Below, piece after piece: positions 17,542-25,407 of a stretch of 45,236 bases of DNA. The position numbers and the translations under genes are program-made. The stretch's first letter is position 1. Every line of letters begins with the position of its first letter. Where the stretch lies: contig JACKOY010000012.1 of the NCBI GenBank assembly GCA_024233935.1, positions 60,001-105,236 of the forward strand. Reading direction: 5' to 3'. This DNA is from Spirochaetales bacterium (GTDB lineage: Bacteria; Spirochaetota; Leptospiria; Leptospirales; Leptonemataceae). Below the pieces are notes generated by a model, which worked only from the letters and a program-made list of their open reading frames with translations, did no database searches and was not told the origin of the DNA.

Positions 17542-18516
17542 ATGGAAAAAGACGCAAAGATCTATATCGCAGGACACCGCGGCCTCGTGGGTTCCGCACT
17601 GGAACGTGTACTGCGCGAGCAGGGCTTTGAAAACCTGGTCGGTCGCACCCACGCGGAAATGGACCTGACCGACCAAAAGGCCGTGAACGCATTTTTTGAA
17701 TCGGAGCGGCCGGACTACGTATTTCTGGCGGCGGCCCGGGTGGGAGGCATTCGGGCCAACTCGACCTTTCCGGCCGAGTTCATCTATTCGAATCTTCAGA
17801 TTCAAAACAACGTGATTGAGGCCTGCCATCGTTTTGGCGCCCGCAAGTTGCTCTTTTTGGGTTCGTCCTGCATCTATCCGAAGTTTGCCCAGCAGCCAAT
17901 GGACGAGTCTCAGTTGCTTTCCGGCAAACTGGAACCCACGAATCAGCCCTACGCGGTCGCAAAGATCGCGGGCATCATCATGTGCCAGAGCTACAACCGG
18001 CAGTACGGCACGAACTTTGTCAGCGTAATGCCGACCAACCTCTACGGCCCGAACGACAACTACCATCCCGACAATTCCCATGTGATCCCCGGGTTGATCA
18101 GACGTTTTCACGATGCCCGCGTGAACGAAGATCCAGAGGTTGTGGTCTGGGGCACCGGAAAACCCCTGCGCGAATTTCTGTATTCAGACGACCTGGCCCG
18201 GGCTTCCATTTTTCTCATGCAGCAGTACGACGTCTCGGACGATCCCGAGGGCGGACAGATGGTCAACATCGGCTCCGGCATCGAGGTATCGATTCGCGAA
18301 CTGGCGGAGACCGTGCAGTCCGTGGTCGGTTACGCGGGCACCCTGCGTTTCGATTTCACGAAACCCGATGGCACGCCGCGCAAGTTGCTCGACGTTTCCA
18401 AACTGCACAGCATGGGGTGGAAGCACAGCGTCGAGTTGCGGGAGGGGCTGGAACTGGCGTACGCGGATTTCCTGAAACACCACGCTCACCAACCAGGCAG
18501 TCGTTCTGCCCGCTGA
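17542..18516 (+). CDS. fcl: GDP-L-fucose synthase
   Basis: An extended SDR enzyme of 324 residues that converts GDP-4-keto-6-deoxy-D-mannose to GDP-L-fucose by epimerisation and NADPH reduction. Visible features: nucleotide-binding GHRGLVGSALERVL, LFLGSSCIYPK with the catalytic Ser and Cys, YAVAK (Tyr137, Lys141), PTNLYGPNDNY and NSHVIPGLIRR with the catalytic His. The ATG at 17542 fits the family start; an upstream ATG at 17488 would add 18 unrelated residues. GDP-mannose dehydratase is not in the window, but the mannose-6-phosphate isomerase at the far end feeds the same pathway. The product probably goes into surface polysaccharide. Confidence 0.95.
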   Translation: MEKDAKIYIAGHRGLVGSALERVLREQGFENLVGRTHAEMDLTDQKAVNAFFESERPDYVFLAAARVGGIRANSTFPAEFIYSNLQIQNNVIEACHRFGARKLLFLGSSCIYPKFAQQPMDESQLLSGKLEPTNQPYAVAKIAGIIMCQSYNRQYGTNFVSVMPTNLYGPNDNYHPDNSHVIPGLIRRFHDARVNEDPEVVVWGTGKPLREFLYSDDLARASIFLMQQYDVSDDPEGGQMVNIGSGIEVSIRELAETVQSVVGYAGTLRFDFTKPDGTPRKLLDVSKLHSMGWKHSVELREGLELAYADFLKHHAHQPGSRSAR

Positions 18517-18632
18517 GCCCGGGCCCCGGATCGCGTTGTGTCGCAGGATTGAGCGGTAGCACCCGCTCGGCGCCTGCGAAGACCTCAAAAAAATGTGCAT
18601 GATCGGGCCATTTGGTCCGTCTATAGAAGACG

Positions 18633-19337
18633 ATGTGTCATTCCATCGCAAGGCGCGCCCGATCGGTGCTGTTCGTTTCGGCCCTGCTCGCGCTCTTTCT
18701 GACGGGGCGTTGCGTCCGCTACGAGACCAGCACGACGGATATCACGGAATATCCGGCCGAGTTGCTGGTGCCTTTACTGACGGGTTCCGGTTCCGGTGGC
18801 GGGGGTTCCGGCGGCGGTGCAAGTCCGGTCTTCTATATGTATACCGATAGCGCACTTGTGACGGGCGGGCAGGGCACGCGCGCCGCCTCCACGGCCAGCT
18901 GCCAGACAATGCAGACGGTCAGCTACGCCTCGTTTCCGTGTACAAGCCATCTGGCGGTCATGAGCTATTCGGGCGGAGATGACCTGGCCAGCGCGGCCGT
19001 AAACCACAGCGTGCCCACAACCCGTGCGCTGACGTCATCGACCGGTACGGAGATTGCGCCCGATTGGGCGAACTTCTTGAGCGGGCCAACGATTACTCTT
19101 CAGGCTGCCGGGGTGGCGAACGTCGTGCCGACCCCCTTTTACTGGAGCTCCTCGGCGGCCGGCGGCACCTACCAGGGTACCTGGAATTGCTCGAACAACA
19201 CAGACGGCACCATGGGCTCTACGGGGACCCAGGGTTCGATTTCCACCACCGCTGCTTCCCACATTTCCTTCGCCGTGAATCAACCCTGCGACGGTGGCTC
19301 CAACACGGGCTATCTCATGTGCATGTGCTGGAACTGA
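18633..19337 (+). CDS. Exported lectin-like (DUF1554-type) lipoprotein
   Basis: A 234-residue secreted protein. A hydrophobic signal ends in LFLTGRC, a possible relaxed lipobox. A Gly/Ser-rich linker (residues about 50-66) is followed by a domain with six or more cysteines: YMYTDSALVTGGQGTRAAST, SCQTMQTVSYASFPC, LTSSTGTEIAPDWANFLSG, PFYWSSSAAGG and a terminal GYLMCMCWN. The order of motifs resembles the leptospiral DUF1554 lipoproteins with an endostatin/C-type-lectin-like fold, a match made by eye. Probably displayed on the cell surface; the ligand is unknown. Confidence 0.6.
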   Translation: MCHSIARRARSVLFVSALLALFLTGRCVRYETSTTDITEYPAELLVPLLTGSGSGGGGSGGGASPVFYMYTDSALVTGGQGTRAASTASCQTMQTVSYASFPCTSHLAVMSYSGGDDLASAAVNHSVPTTRALTSSTGTEIAPDWANFLSGPTITLQAAGVANVVPTPFYWSSSAAGGTYQGTWNCSNNTDGTMGSTGTQGSISTTAASHISFAVNQPCDGGSNTGYLMCMCWN

Positions 19338-19503
19338 TCCCCTCCACGGGCACTTCAGTTTTTTTCATGAATGGCGTCGCGGCACGCCAGGCTTCCTCCG
19401 GAGCGATGGCCCGGGCCGCAAACGCTTCCGGCCCGACACCGACGACGTAACGACGAACGATTCCGGTTTTGACTGCGATGGAGATCCGGGCCGGCCGAAG
19501 ACT

Positions 19504-20010
19504 TCAGCGCCTGTGAAATAGAGCGAACTGAGCGCCGGTCGGATCGGTCAGGATTGCAAAACGTCCGACGGCAATGTCGGTTGCCGGAAGCACGATGCGC
19601 GCTCCGAGACCCTCGGCCCGCATCACGGCTTCATCGACGTCGGGCACCCAGAAATAGGAGAGCCAGTGGCTTGCGATCCCGGGGGCGCTGCGCACAATTC
19701 CGCCCAGATCTGGTTGGCCTTTTCCCGGCCGGACCATCGTGTAGTCGCCAATCTCACCCATCTGGACCGTGTTTGTTTCCCAGTTGAGCAAGTCCCGGTA
19801 GAACTCGCGCGCTCCAACCGGATCGGTTGTATTCAGTTCGGTCCAGCACACCGAACCCATCACGGGGCCCGCCGGCGGGACGGGCTCCTGACCGGTCGGA
19901 GTCGCCGATCGGCGGGCAGCGGTTTTTTTAGAGCCGCTGGCCCGCCGATTCTTGCTGGTGCTGGTTTTCTTTTTGGCCGCCTTTTTGGTGACCTTTTTCT
20001 TCTGCGCCAT
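19504..20010 (-). CDS. VOC-family protein with lysine-rich N-terminal tail
   Basis: Two parts. Residues 1 to about 45 form a basic, low-complexity tail (MAQKKKVTKKAAKKKTSTSK...) of histone H1 type. Residues about 50-168 are a glyoxalase/bleomycin-resistance (VOC) domain of the COG3324 kind: VCWTELNTTDPVGAREFYRD, then GDYTMVRPGKG, WLSYFWVPDVDEAVMRAEGL and AILTDPTGAQFALF. VOC domains bind a metal or small molecules; the reaction is unknown. The tail strongly resembles the neighbouring H1-like protein, which lies 24 bases upstream on the same strand, so the pair is probably one transcript and the tail may have been copied from it. Nucleic-acid binding is inferred from charge. Confidence 0.88.
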   Translation of the reverse strand: MAQKKKVTKKAAKKKTSTSKNRRASGSKKTAARRSATPTGQEPVPPAGPVMGSVCWTELNTTDPVGAREFYRDLLNWETNTVQMGEIGDYTMVRPGKGQPDLGGIVRSAPGIASHWLSYFWVPDVDEAVMRAEGLGARIVLPATDIAVGRFAILTDPTGAQFALFHRR

Positions 20011-20034
20011 GGGGCTTACCGTGTTTTGGCCTGC

Positions 20035-20424
20035 CTACCAGGGCGGTCGAAATTCTCCGCTACCTGAACCCTGGCTATCGCGCTCCGGCGTGGCGGGCTG
20101 GCCACCTGTGCCGAAAAGCGAAGGCGTTGGGGCCGGCCGTGGGGCCATGGGCTCTTTCATGCCGCCCGAACGAACCGCAGACGCTTTCTTCACGGGGGCT
20201 TTTTTGGCAGTCTTCTTCTTTGCCTTTTTGGCCGCCTTTTTCTTCTTTTTGGCGGTCTTCTTCTTCGCTACTTTCTTCTTTTTCTTAGCGGCCTTCTTTT
20301 TGGCCTTCTTTTTCGCTTTCTTCTTCGTTACTTTCTTTTTAGCCTTTTTTTTGGCTTTCTTCTTTGCTACTTTTTTGCGGGCAGCTTTCTTCTTAGTTGC
20401 CTTCTTCTTTTTCTTCTTCGCCAT
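20035..20424 (-). CDS. Histone H1-like lysine/alanine-rich protein
   Basis: A 129-residue protein whose first 80 or so residues are almost only Lys and Ala in KKAAKK/KKKAKK repeats, like bacterial H1-type nucleoid proteins. The C-terminal 50 residues are Gly/Pro/Ser-rich and neutral. Such tails bind and compact DNA or bind RNA. The ATG at 20424 has GGAGG six bases upstream; a TTG one codon earlier is dismissed. A good promoter sits about 70 bases upstream. The tailed VOC gene follows. The repeats may be unstable in length. Confidence 0.85.
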   Translation of the reverse strand: MAKKKKKKATKKKAARKKVAKKKAKKKAKKKVTKKKAKKKAKKKAAKKKKKVAKKKTAKKKKKAAKKAKKKTAKKAPVKKASAVRSGGMKEPMAPRPAPTPSLFGTGGQPATPERDSQGSGSGEFRPPW

Positions 20425-20499
20425 CAAACGACCTCCGAAATCGGTGGTGGTACACTATTTCCTATCGACACCGCGTATGCTTTGCGCAAGGACTGACGC

Positions 20500-20527
20500 T
20501 TCATAGCGCTTGTATTTTTTGCGTCAA
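20500..20527 (-). promoter_or_regulatory. Sigma70-type promoter of the H1-like gene
   Basis: Read on the minus strand, TTGACG (20527-20522) and TATGAA (20505-20500) are separated by 16 bases. Transcription would start near 20493, giving a leader of about 68 bases before the H1-like start codon. Confidence 0.55.
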
Positions 20528-20583
20528 TAGTTACTTGTAGTTTTTTGGAGAGCGGTGAGCCGACCCCTGCGTGTTCACTTCTT

Positions 20584-21276
20584 TCAGAGGCCGAGCAGAC
20601 CGAGCACCTGGGACGGTGACCCGGCCACCGCATCGGGAGCAGGATCGGGCGCTGCTTTTGCATATCCCCAGGCAGCCCAGATTGCGCGTGCGCCAAAGTC
20701 GCGCGCGGCGCGCATGTCTCCGGCCGAATCTCCAATCATGATCGTCGGCACCGTTGCCCCGGCTTCGTACAGTCGGTCCCGTGCGATCTTCATCGGCAGG
20801 GTCGATGGCTTCGACTCAGGGCAGGAGTCCCCACCCATAATCATAGCAAAGTGTTGCGACACTCCCAGGGCCTCGAGTAGCAGCCTGGACAGGGCTTCGG
20901 GTTTGTTCGTAAAGCAGACCAGACGGGCCCGACCGGCCAGTCCCGCAAGCATCTCAGGCACTCCGGCATACATCCGGGTCCGGTCGGCGATATGGGCGCC
21001 GTAGTGCGCTTCGTAAGCCTGTTTCACGCGCTCCAGCGCCGCTCTTTGCTCGTTCCCCTCCGCATTCTCAAAAAGCTCCGGGAAACAATTTCTGTACAGG
21101 TGTTCCATGCCCCGGTTCAGGTGAGGGTCGATGACCGAGAGCGGGAGCTCCGGAAGGTCGAGTTTGTATCGTACCTGAAAGACTGCGTCGGCCATGTCGG
21201 CCCGGCTATCTTCGATCGTACCATCAAGGTCGATGAAAACCAGCAGAGCTTCGTGGGGCGGATCAGCTTCGGGCAA
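20584..21276 (-). CDS. HAD-superfamily phosphatase (phosphoglycolate phosphatase-like)
   Basis: A haloacid-dehalogenase-type phosphatase of 230 residues. Motif I is FIDLDGTIEDS (nucleophile and acid aspartates), motif II CFTNKP, motif III lysine in SCPESKPS, and motif IV IMIGDSAGDMRAA. The helical cap between motifs I and II fits subclass C1, as in Gph-type phosphoglycolate phosphatases; the exact substrate cannot be read. Its start overlaps the end of the cupin gene by 14 bases, so the two are translationally coupled. Confidence 0.9.
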   Translation of the reverse strand: MPEADPPHEALLVFIDLDGTIEDSRADMADAVFQVRYKLDLPELPLSVIDPHLNRGMEHLYRNCFPELFENAEGNEQRAALERVKQAYEAHYGAHIADRTRMYAGVPEMLAGLAGRARLVCFTNKPEALSRLLLEALGVSQHFAMIMGGDSCPESKPSTLPMKIARDRLYEAGATVPTIMIGDSAGDMRAARDFGARAIWAAWGYAKAAPDPAPDAVAGSPSQVLGLLGL

Positions 21277-21643
21277 GGTCCTCTACGCTGCCGCGCCCGT
21301 CGCCGAGCTCCGTGACACTGCGCTCGCCGCTGAGCGAGCCCTTGTAGGCCGTGAAGGGATTGCCGTTGTGTGTGCGGACCTCGTGGGGGGTCCCGGCCGG
21401 AATGAACAAAATGTCCCCCGCTTCAATGGTAACGGGGCCATCGTCGAAATGAAACGTTGTTACTCCCGCCACGGCTGCCCTGATTTCATCGTAGTCATGC
21501 GCGTGCCGACTGCGCTCAAACCAGGGCGGGATGGTCTGGAGATCGTAGCCCTGATAGCCGTGTTTCTCCATTTCCCGCCGCATCAGATCCTCACTTGGAG
21601 GTATCTGATGCGGCCACTTGATTACCCGTACGCCTTCAGGCAT
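21263..21643 (-). CDS. Cupin-domain protein
   Basis: A 126-residue single-domain cupin. Metal-binding motif 1 is visible as RHAHDYDEIRAAVAG and motif 2 as GDILFIPAGTPHEVR. Most such proteins are small metal-dependent dioxygenases, isomerases or binding proteins; this one is not assigned. It lies between the histone-fold gene and the HAD phosphatase, all on the minus strand: 32 bases from the former and overlapping the latter by 14. Confidence 0.85.
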   Translation of the reverse strand: MPEGVRVIKWPHQIPPSEDLMRREMEKHGYQGYDLQTIPPWFERSRHAHDYDEIRAAVAGVTTFHFDDGPVTIEAGDILFIPAGTPHEVRTHNGNPFTAYKGSLSGERSVTELGDGRGSVEDLARS

Positions 21644-21675
21644 CGTTATCCACCGGGGTCGCGCATCAAGGCGCT

Positions 21676-21861
21676 TTAGAAGTCGTGCGCGCGGAGGGTG
21701 GATCGCTTGTTGTCTTTGGTACGTTTGATAGCGTTATCCAGCAAATCGTAGACCTTTCTGTTCAACTCGTCCAGCGCATCGGACGAGACCATGCAACCCT
21801 GAGATTTAATGTACGCCTTTGTCTTGCTCGCAACAATCAGCGTTTCTTTTTCATCTGCCAT
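21676..21861 (-). CDS. Bacterial histone-fold protein
   Basis: A 61-residue protein that reads like bacterial histones of the Bdellovibrio/Leptospira kind: basic, three-helix histone fold, with VASKTKAYIKSQG (helix 1), SSDALDELNRKVYDLLDNAI (long helix 2) and a final RSTLRAHDF, matching the family ending K/R-T-hydrophobic-R-x-HDF. These proteins dimerise and bind or coat DNA; in related bacteria they are abundant nucleoid proteins. The ATG at 21861 has AGGAGGAG about ten bases upstream. A much longer open frame on this strand runs back through galE and is spurious. It sits 32 bases before the cupin gene. Confidence 0.87.
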   Translation of the reverse strand: MADEKETLIVASKTKAYIKSQGCMVSSDALDELNRKVYDLLDNAIKRTKDNKRSTLRAHDF

Positions 21862-21982
21862 TCTGTTCCAGCTCCTCCTGCGGGCATTTGTGGGTCTTCT
21901 GATTGACGACCCCGCCAAACCCGTTGGGAATGCATTTTTCGGGGCCTGTGTCCCGCTTACAAGTAAAATAGAAAGATAATCG

Positions 21983-21998
21983 GGCCGTTCCGACGGCC
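21983..21998. promoter_or_regulatory. Short hairpin in the histone/galE divergent region
   Basis: GGCCGT (21983-21988) pairs with ACGGCC (21993-21998) around TCCG. It lies directly before the galE start, in the 144-157 bases between the divergent histone and galE starts. It could be a small operator or a leader hairpin; it has no T tract. Confidence 0.35.
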
Positions 21999-22017
21999 GG
22001 CAGACATGGTCCAGCGT

Positions 22018-22998
22018 ATGCGAATCGGGGTAACGGGCGGTGCCGGATACATCGGCGGACACGTGGTGCGGGACTTGCTCGATGCGGGTCACGATGTGAC
22101 CGTGATCGACAACCTGAGCAAAGCTTCCCGGGCCAACATTTTCGAGGGTGAAAGCAACTATCACTTTCTCGAAGCGGACCTGACCACCGAAATCGGCCTG
22201 TCTCAGTTTCTGGAAAGCCGACCGGAGGTAATTTTTCACTTCGCGGCCTGGAAAGCAGCCGGGGAGTCCATGCTCCAGCCCGGCAAGTACAGCGCCAACA
22301 ACCTGCGGGGCACGTTCCGGCTGATCGAGGCCATGCTGGAGCACGACGTGAAGGCCATGGTCTTCAGTTCCTCGGCTGCTGTTTACGGGGAGCCGCAGTA
22401 CCTGCCTCTGGATGAAAAGCATCCCCTGGGACCAATCAACTATTACGGTTTCACGAAACTGGTTATCGAAGAGAATCTGGAGTGGATGAGCCGACTGGCG
22501 GGACTTCGATTCGCGGCCCTGCGCTACTTCAACGCGGCCGGCTACGATGTGGCCGGTCGTGTGCGCGGTCTGGAACACGACGCCAACAATCTCATCCCGA
22601 TTTTAATGGAGGTCGCCGTTGGACTGCGGCCCGGCATCGAAGTATTCGGGACGGACTACGATACTCCCGACGGCACCTGCATTCGGGATTACATTCATGT
22701 GTCGGACCTGAGCGCGGCCCATGTGCTGGCCATGCAGCACGTGCTCGATCACGACCAGAGCCTTGTCGTCAATCTCGGATCGGAGAGCGGGCTTTCGGTG
22801 CGAGCAGTGCTTGAAGAAGCCCGTCGGGTGACCGGCCATGCCATACCACACAAAGATTGCCCGCGGCGTCCTGGAGATCCACCCCGCCTGGTGGCCAGTG
22901 CCGCGAAGGCCAGGGAAATATTGGGCTGGAAACCCACGCGGTCGGACCTGAAGACTCTTCTCGAAAGCACCTGGAGTGCCTATCGGAATCGCCCATGA
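22018..22998 (+). CDS. galE: UDP-glucose 4-epimerase
   Basis: An extended SDR enzyme of 326 residues interconverting UDP-glucose and UDP-galactose with bound NAD+. Evidence: GVTGGAGYIGGHVVRDLLDA at the N terminus, FHFAAWKAAGESM, FSSSAAVYGEP, the catalytic YYGFTK, ALRYFNAAGYD, and the C-terminal DGTCIRDYIHVSDL and GWKPTRSDL typical of GalE. The ATG at 22018 gives the standard family start (MRIGVTGG); ATG 22006 would add four residues. Its stop overlaps the next start as ATGA. It probably supplies UDP-galactose for lipopolysaccharide or other glycans. Confidence 0.95.
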   Translation: MRIGVTGGAGYIGGHVVRDLLDAGHDVTVIDNLSKASRANIFEGESNYHFLEADLTTEIGLSQFLESRPEVIFHFAAWKAAGESMLQPGKYSANNLRGTFRLIEAMLEHDVKAMVFSSSAAVYGEPQYLPLDEKHPLGPINYYGFTKLVIEENLEWMSRLAGLRFAALRYFNAAGYDVAGRVRGLEHDANNLIPILMEVAVGLRPGIEVFGTDYDTPDGTCIRDYIHVSDLSAAHVLAMQHVLDHDQSLVVNLGSESGLSVRAVLEEARRVTGHAIPHKDCPRRPGDPPRLVASAAKAREILGWKPTRSDLKTLLESTWSAYRNRP

Positions 22999-23813
22999 AA
23001 CGCGCGCTTGCAGGCCTCGGACTCCTGCTTGTGCTGGGAGCGTGTGATGCAACCGGCGCGCTGGTCGAAGAAGCAGAAGAGTTGCGTGCCGGAGGTCACT
23101 TTGAAGCGGCTCTTGCCACCTACCATCAGGCTTTGCACGAAGATCCGACCGACGGGCGCGTCCTGGCGGGCATGGGCGGTTTGTTGACCCTGCGCCGCGT
23201 TTCTCTGTACGCCGGGCTCGACCAAATGCAGGCCGCGTTGAACGCCCGCAAGGATCCCGTTCTGCGGGAGCAACTGATCCTGCTTTATCTGGCCATGGGC
23301 CGTTTTGAAAGCGCCGAACAACTGCTGAGCGAGCCCCAGCTGACCATGCAGGAACTCTTTGAACCGAAAATCGTGCTTCTTCGAACCGGCCTGCGTTGCC
23401 TGGAGACTCCCTCGGCGCCCAATCTATCGCGACTGGAGGCCCTGCCTGGCTCTCCCAGGCGCGATTACTTCCGAGTGCTCTGCCGTTTTGCAGCCCGGAA
23501 TGCCGGTACGCTTCCGCCGGAACCGCTGGATCTGAGCCAGATTGAATCGGAGGAAATCCGCTGCGAGGCCGGTGTGCTTCTGCCCGACGACGAACTGGAG
23601 CCCGGCTTTCGGCGGGCCTGCCGGGCACGTTTCCCCGGCAGTATCGCCATCCACCGCGAGCGCCCGCCGGTCAGTCGGACCGGTCTTGCGGTGCGGGAGC
23701 TGTTTTCCGTGGATGTCTATGAGCCGGCAGACCCGGGGCGGCCCGATATCCCCATCTGGGTGCCCAACTGGGAAGAAGAAGGCCCTGGAACCCCCATTCC
23801 GATGGAGCCCTGA
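22995..23813 (+). CDS. TPR-like lipoprotein
   Basis: A 272-residue lipoprotein: signal MKRALAGLGLLLVLGAC with a clear lipobox (LGAC, Cys17), followed by helical TPR-like repeats (about 25-130: AEELRAGGHFEAALATYHQA, LILLYLAMGRFESAEQLL). The C-terminal half has four cysteines and ends in a Pro/Glu-rich tail. The start overlaps the galE stop as ATGA, so the two genes are coupled; a link to envelope sugar assembly is only positional. No catalytic motif is seen. Confidence 0.8.
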   Translation: MKRALAGLGLLLVLGACDATGALVEEAEELRAGGHFEAALATYHQALHEDPTDGRVLAGMGGLLTLRRVSLYAGLDQMQAALNARKDPVLREQLILLYLAMGRFESAEQLLSEPQLTMQELFEPKIVLLRTGLRCLETPSAPNLSRLEALPGSPRRDYFRVLCRFAARNAGTLPPEPLDLSQIESEEIRCEAGVLLPDDELEPGFRRACRARFPGSIAIHRERPPVSRTGLAVRELFSVDVYEPADPGRPDIPIWVPNWEEEGPGTPIPMEP

Positions 23814-23902
23814 AAAGGCTTGCCGTCCAGGGCTGACACGGTATCAGTGGTCTGACGGTCTGTTGGCGCTCCACATTTTTTGGGGAGGGGCAAAAGCACC
23901 CG

Positions 23903-23932
23903 TTGGGGAAAATAAGAGTTTCCTCGTATATA
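23903..23932 (+). promoter_or_regulatory. Possible promoter of the GDSL esterase gene
   Basis: TTGGGG (23903-23908) and TATATA (23927-23932) are separated by 18 bases in an A/T-rich stretch about 60 bases before the start codon. The -35 match is weak. Confidence 0.4.
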
Positions 23933-23992
23933 GAGCAAGATAGAAAATGTTTTGCCCCGGTTGCAAGGCTTCCGGGACAGGAGGAAAGAAAC

Positions 23993-25276
23993 ATGCGAAA
24001 GTCAAACCAATGGCGCACAGCCGCCGTGGTCTGCGCGAGCTTTCTGGTAGCCGCTACCGGTTCTCTGCAGGCCCAATCACTGAGCGAACTATTTCGTCGA
24101 CCGGGTGTAATCGGAGACAGCCTTTCTCAGGGCTTCTACGGCGCCACCGTGGAATCGAAAACCCAGAACTGGGCCTACCCGGTGCTGGTCTCCAAGCAGG
24201 CCGGTTCCAATGTCACCTACAACGTTCTGAAAGGACCGTATGTAAACCTGGAAGACGTACTGAAGGGCGATTGCGGCCCGTTTTGCATCGCCGGTTCCAT
24301 TATCGGCGGCAACGGCTCGACCGTGAGTCTGCCGACCCACGCCGGCATCACCGGGGCGGACTACACCAATGCTCTCTACACCAGCGGCACCTGCGAGGAC
24401 ACTCGCGCCACCACATGGGAGCGGCAGTGGTACTGGGCAACCTGGTACTGGTACACCTACAAATGGGTGGAGGTTCAGGATTGTCAGGACCCGGACTCGT
24501 ACCATGAACTGGGCCTGCGCAGCGCCGGAACTCAGATTGAGATCATGGAGAAGGTTCAGCCTTCGTTTGTATTCGGTTCTGTCGGCGCCAACCACGTGCT
24601 GTGCACGGCTCTTGCGACCAGCCTGGACTGCCTGGACACAGCCCGTTATCAGCGGGACATCCCGGAAGCTTTCCGTCGGCTGCGTAACATCGGCGCGGTT
24701 CGCGGTGGTGTGGTCTTCACTGTGCCGAACGTAACTGCCATCGCTTATGTGGAACCGTACAACGATCCGCAGGGGCGCGCTAATTACTCCGGCCTGAAGG
24801 CGTTCTATCGCACCTCTGTGAGCAGCCCGGACCACGTGCTCGACAACAACGAAGTGGCCACCATCACCAACTTCCTGACCGGACTGAACAACACGATCCG
24901 GGCCCAGGCCGCGGCCAACAACTACGCCGTTCTGGACGCAAAGGTAATCTTTGACGACATCAAGCAAAATGGTCGTCTGATTCGCCATTCTTCCGGCTAC
25001 AGCCCCGGTGTGGCCCGCGCCAACTGGCCGCTGCCCGGACAACCCGGCATCTTTGGCCTGGATGGTGTGCATCCGAACCGTTACGGACACGCCGTGCTCG
25101 CAAACGAGCTGATCAAAGCCATCAACGCTAAATACCGCGTAAGCATTCCGCTGATTGACGAGTATTCGGCCTGGTATTACGACACGCTGAACCGCAGCCC
25201 GGTCGACCTGAAAGGTTTCCTGAGCAACTCAATCATCGGTCAGATCATCAGCTTCATCATCAATATCTTCATCTGA
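23993..25276 (+). CDS. Secreted GDSL/SGNH-family esterase-like protein
   Basis: A 427-residue exported protein of the SGNH hydrolase fold. Signal peptide residues 1-28 end in SLQAQ. Block I is GVIGDSLSQGF (nucleophile Ser), block III is represented by GSVGANHVL, and block V by DGVHPNRYGH (catalytic Asp and His), so the catalytic set looks complete. An insertion around residues 125-170 holds four cysteines and an unusual aromatic run (WERQWYWATWYWYTYKW). AGGAGG precedes the ATG at 23993. A strong terminator follows. It may act on lipids or acylated glycans in the envelope or medium. Confidence 0.86.
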   Translation: MRKSNQWRTAAVVCASFLVAATGSLQAQSLSELFRRPGVIGDSLSQGFYGATVESKTQNWAYPVLVSKQAGSNVTYNVLKGPYVNLEDVLKGDCGPFCIAGSIIGGNGSTVSLPTHAGITGADYTNALYTSGTCEDTRATTWERQWYWATWYWYTYKWVEVQDCQDPDSYHELGLRSAGTQIEIMEKVQPSFVFGSVGANHVLCTALATSLDCLDTARYQRDIPEAFRRLRNIGAVRGGVVFTVPNVTAIAYVEPYNDPQGRANYSGLKAFYRTSVSSPDHVLDNNEVATITNFLTGLNNTIRAQAAANNYAVLDAKVIFDDIKQNGRLIRHSSGYSPGVARANWPLPGQPGIFGLDGVHPNRYGHAVLANELIKAINAKYRVSIPLIDEYSAWYYDTLNRSPVDLKGFLSNSIIGQIISFIINIFI

Positions 25277-25300
25277 TTCAGAATCGTTTCTGAGTCAGCG

Positions 25301-25330
25301 AAGGCCGCGCACTTGCGCGGCCTTTTTTTT
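25301..25330 (+). terminator. Intrinsic terminator after the GDSL gene
   Basis: A 10-bp perfect stem AAGGCCGCGC (25301-25310) with GCGCGGCCTT (25315-25324), an ACTT loop and a run of eight T residues. Confidence 0.93.
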
Positions 25331-25407
25331 GCCCGCACCGGGCCCGAACACAGAACTTGCTTGCGAAACCGGCGGGCCCGGGAGATAAAATACCGGGGGA
25401 CCTTCAG

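Noticed and set aside
21862..22578. Long minus-strand extension upstream of the histone-fold gene
   Set aside because: It is antisense to galE; the ribosome-binding site and histone homology start at 21861.
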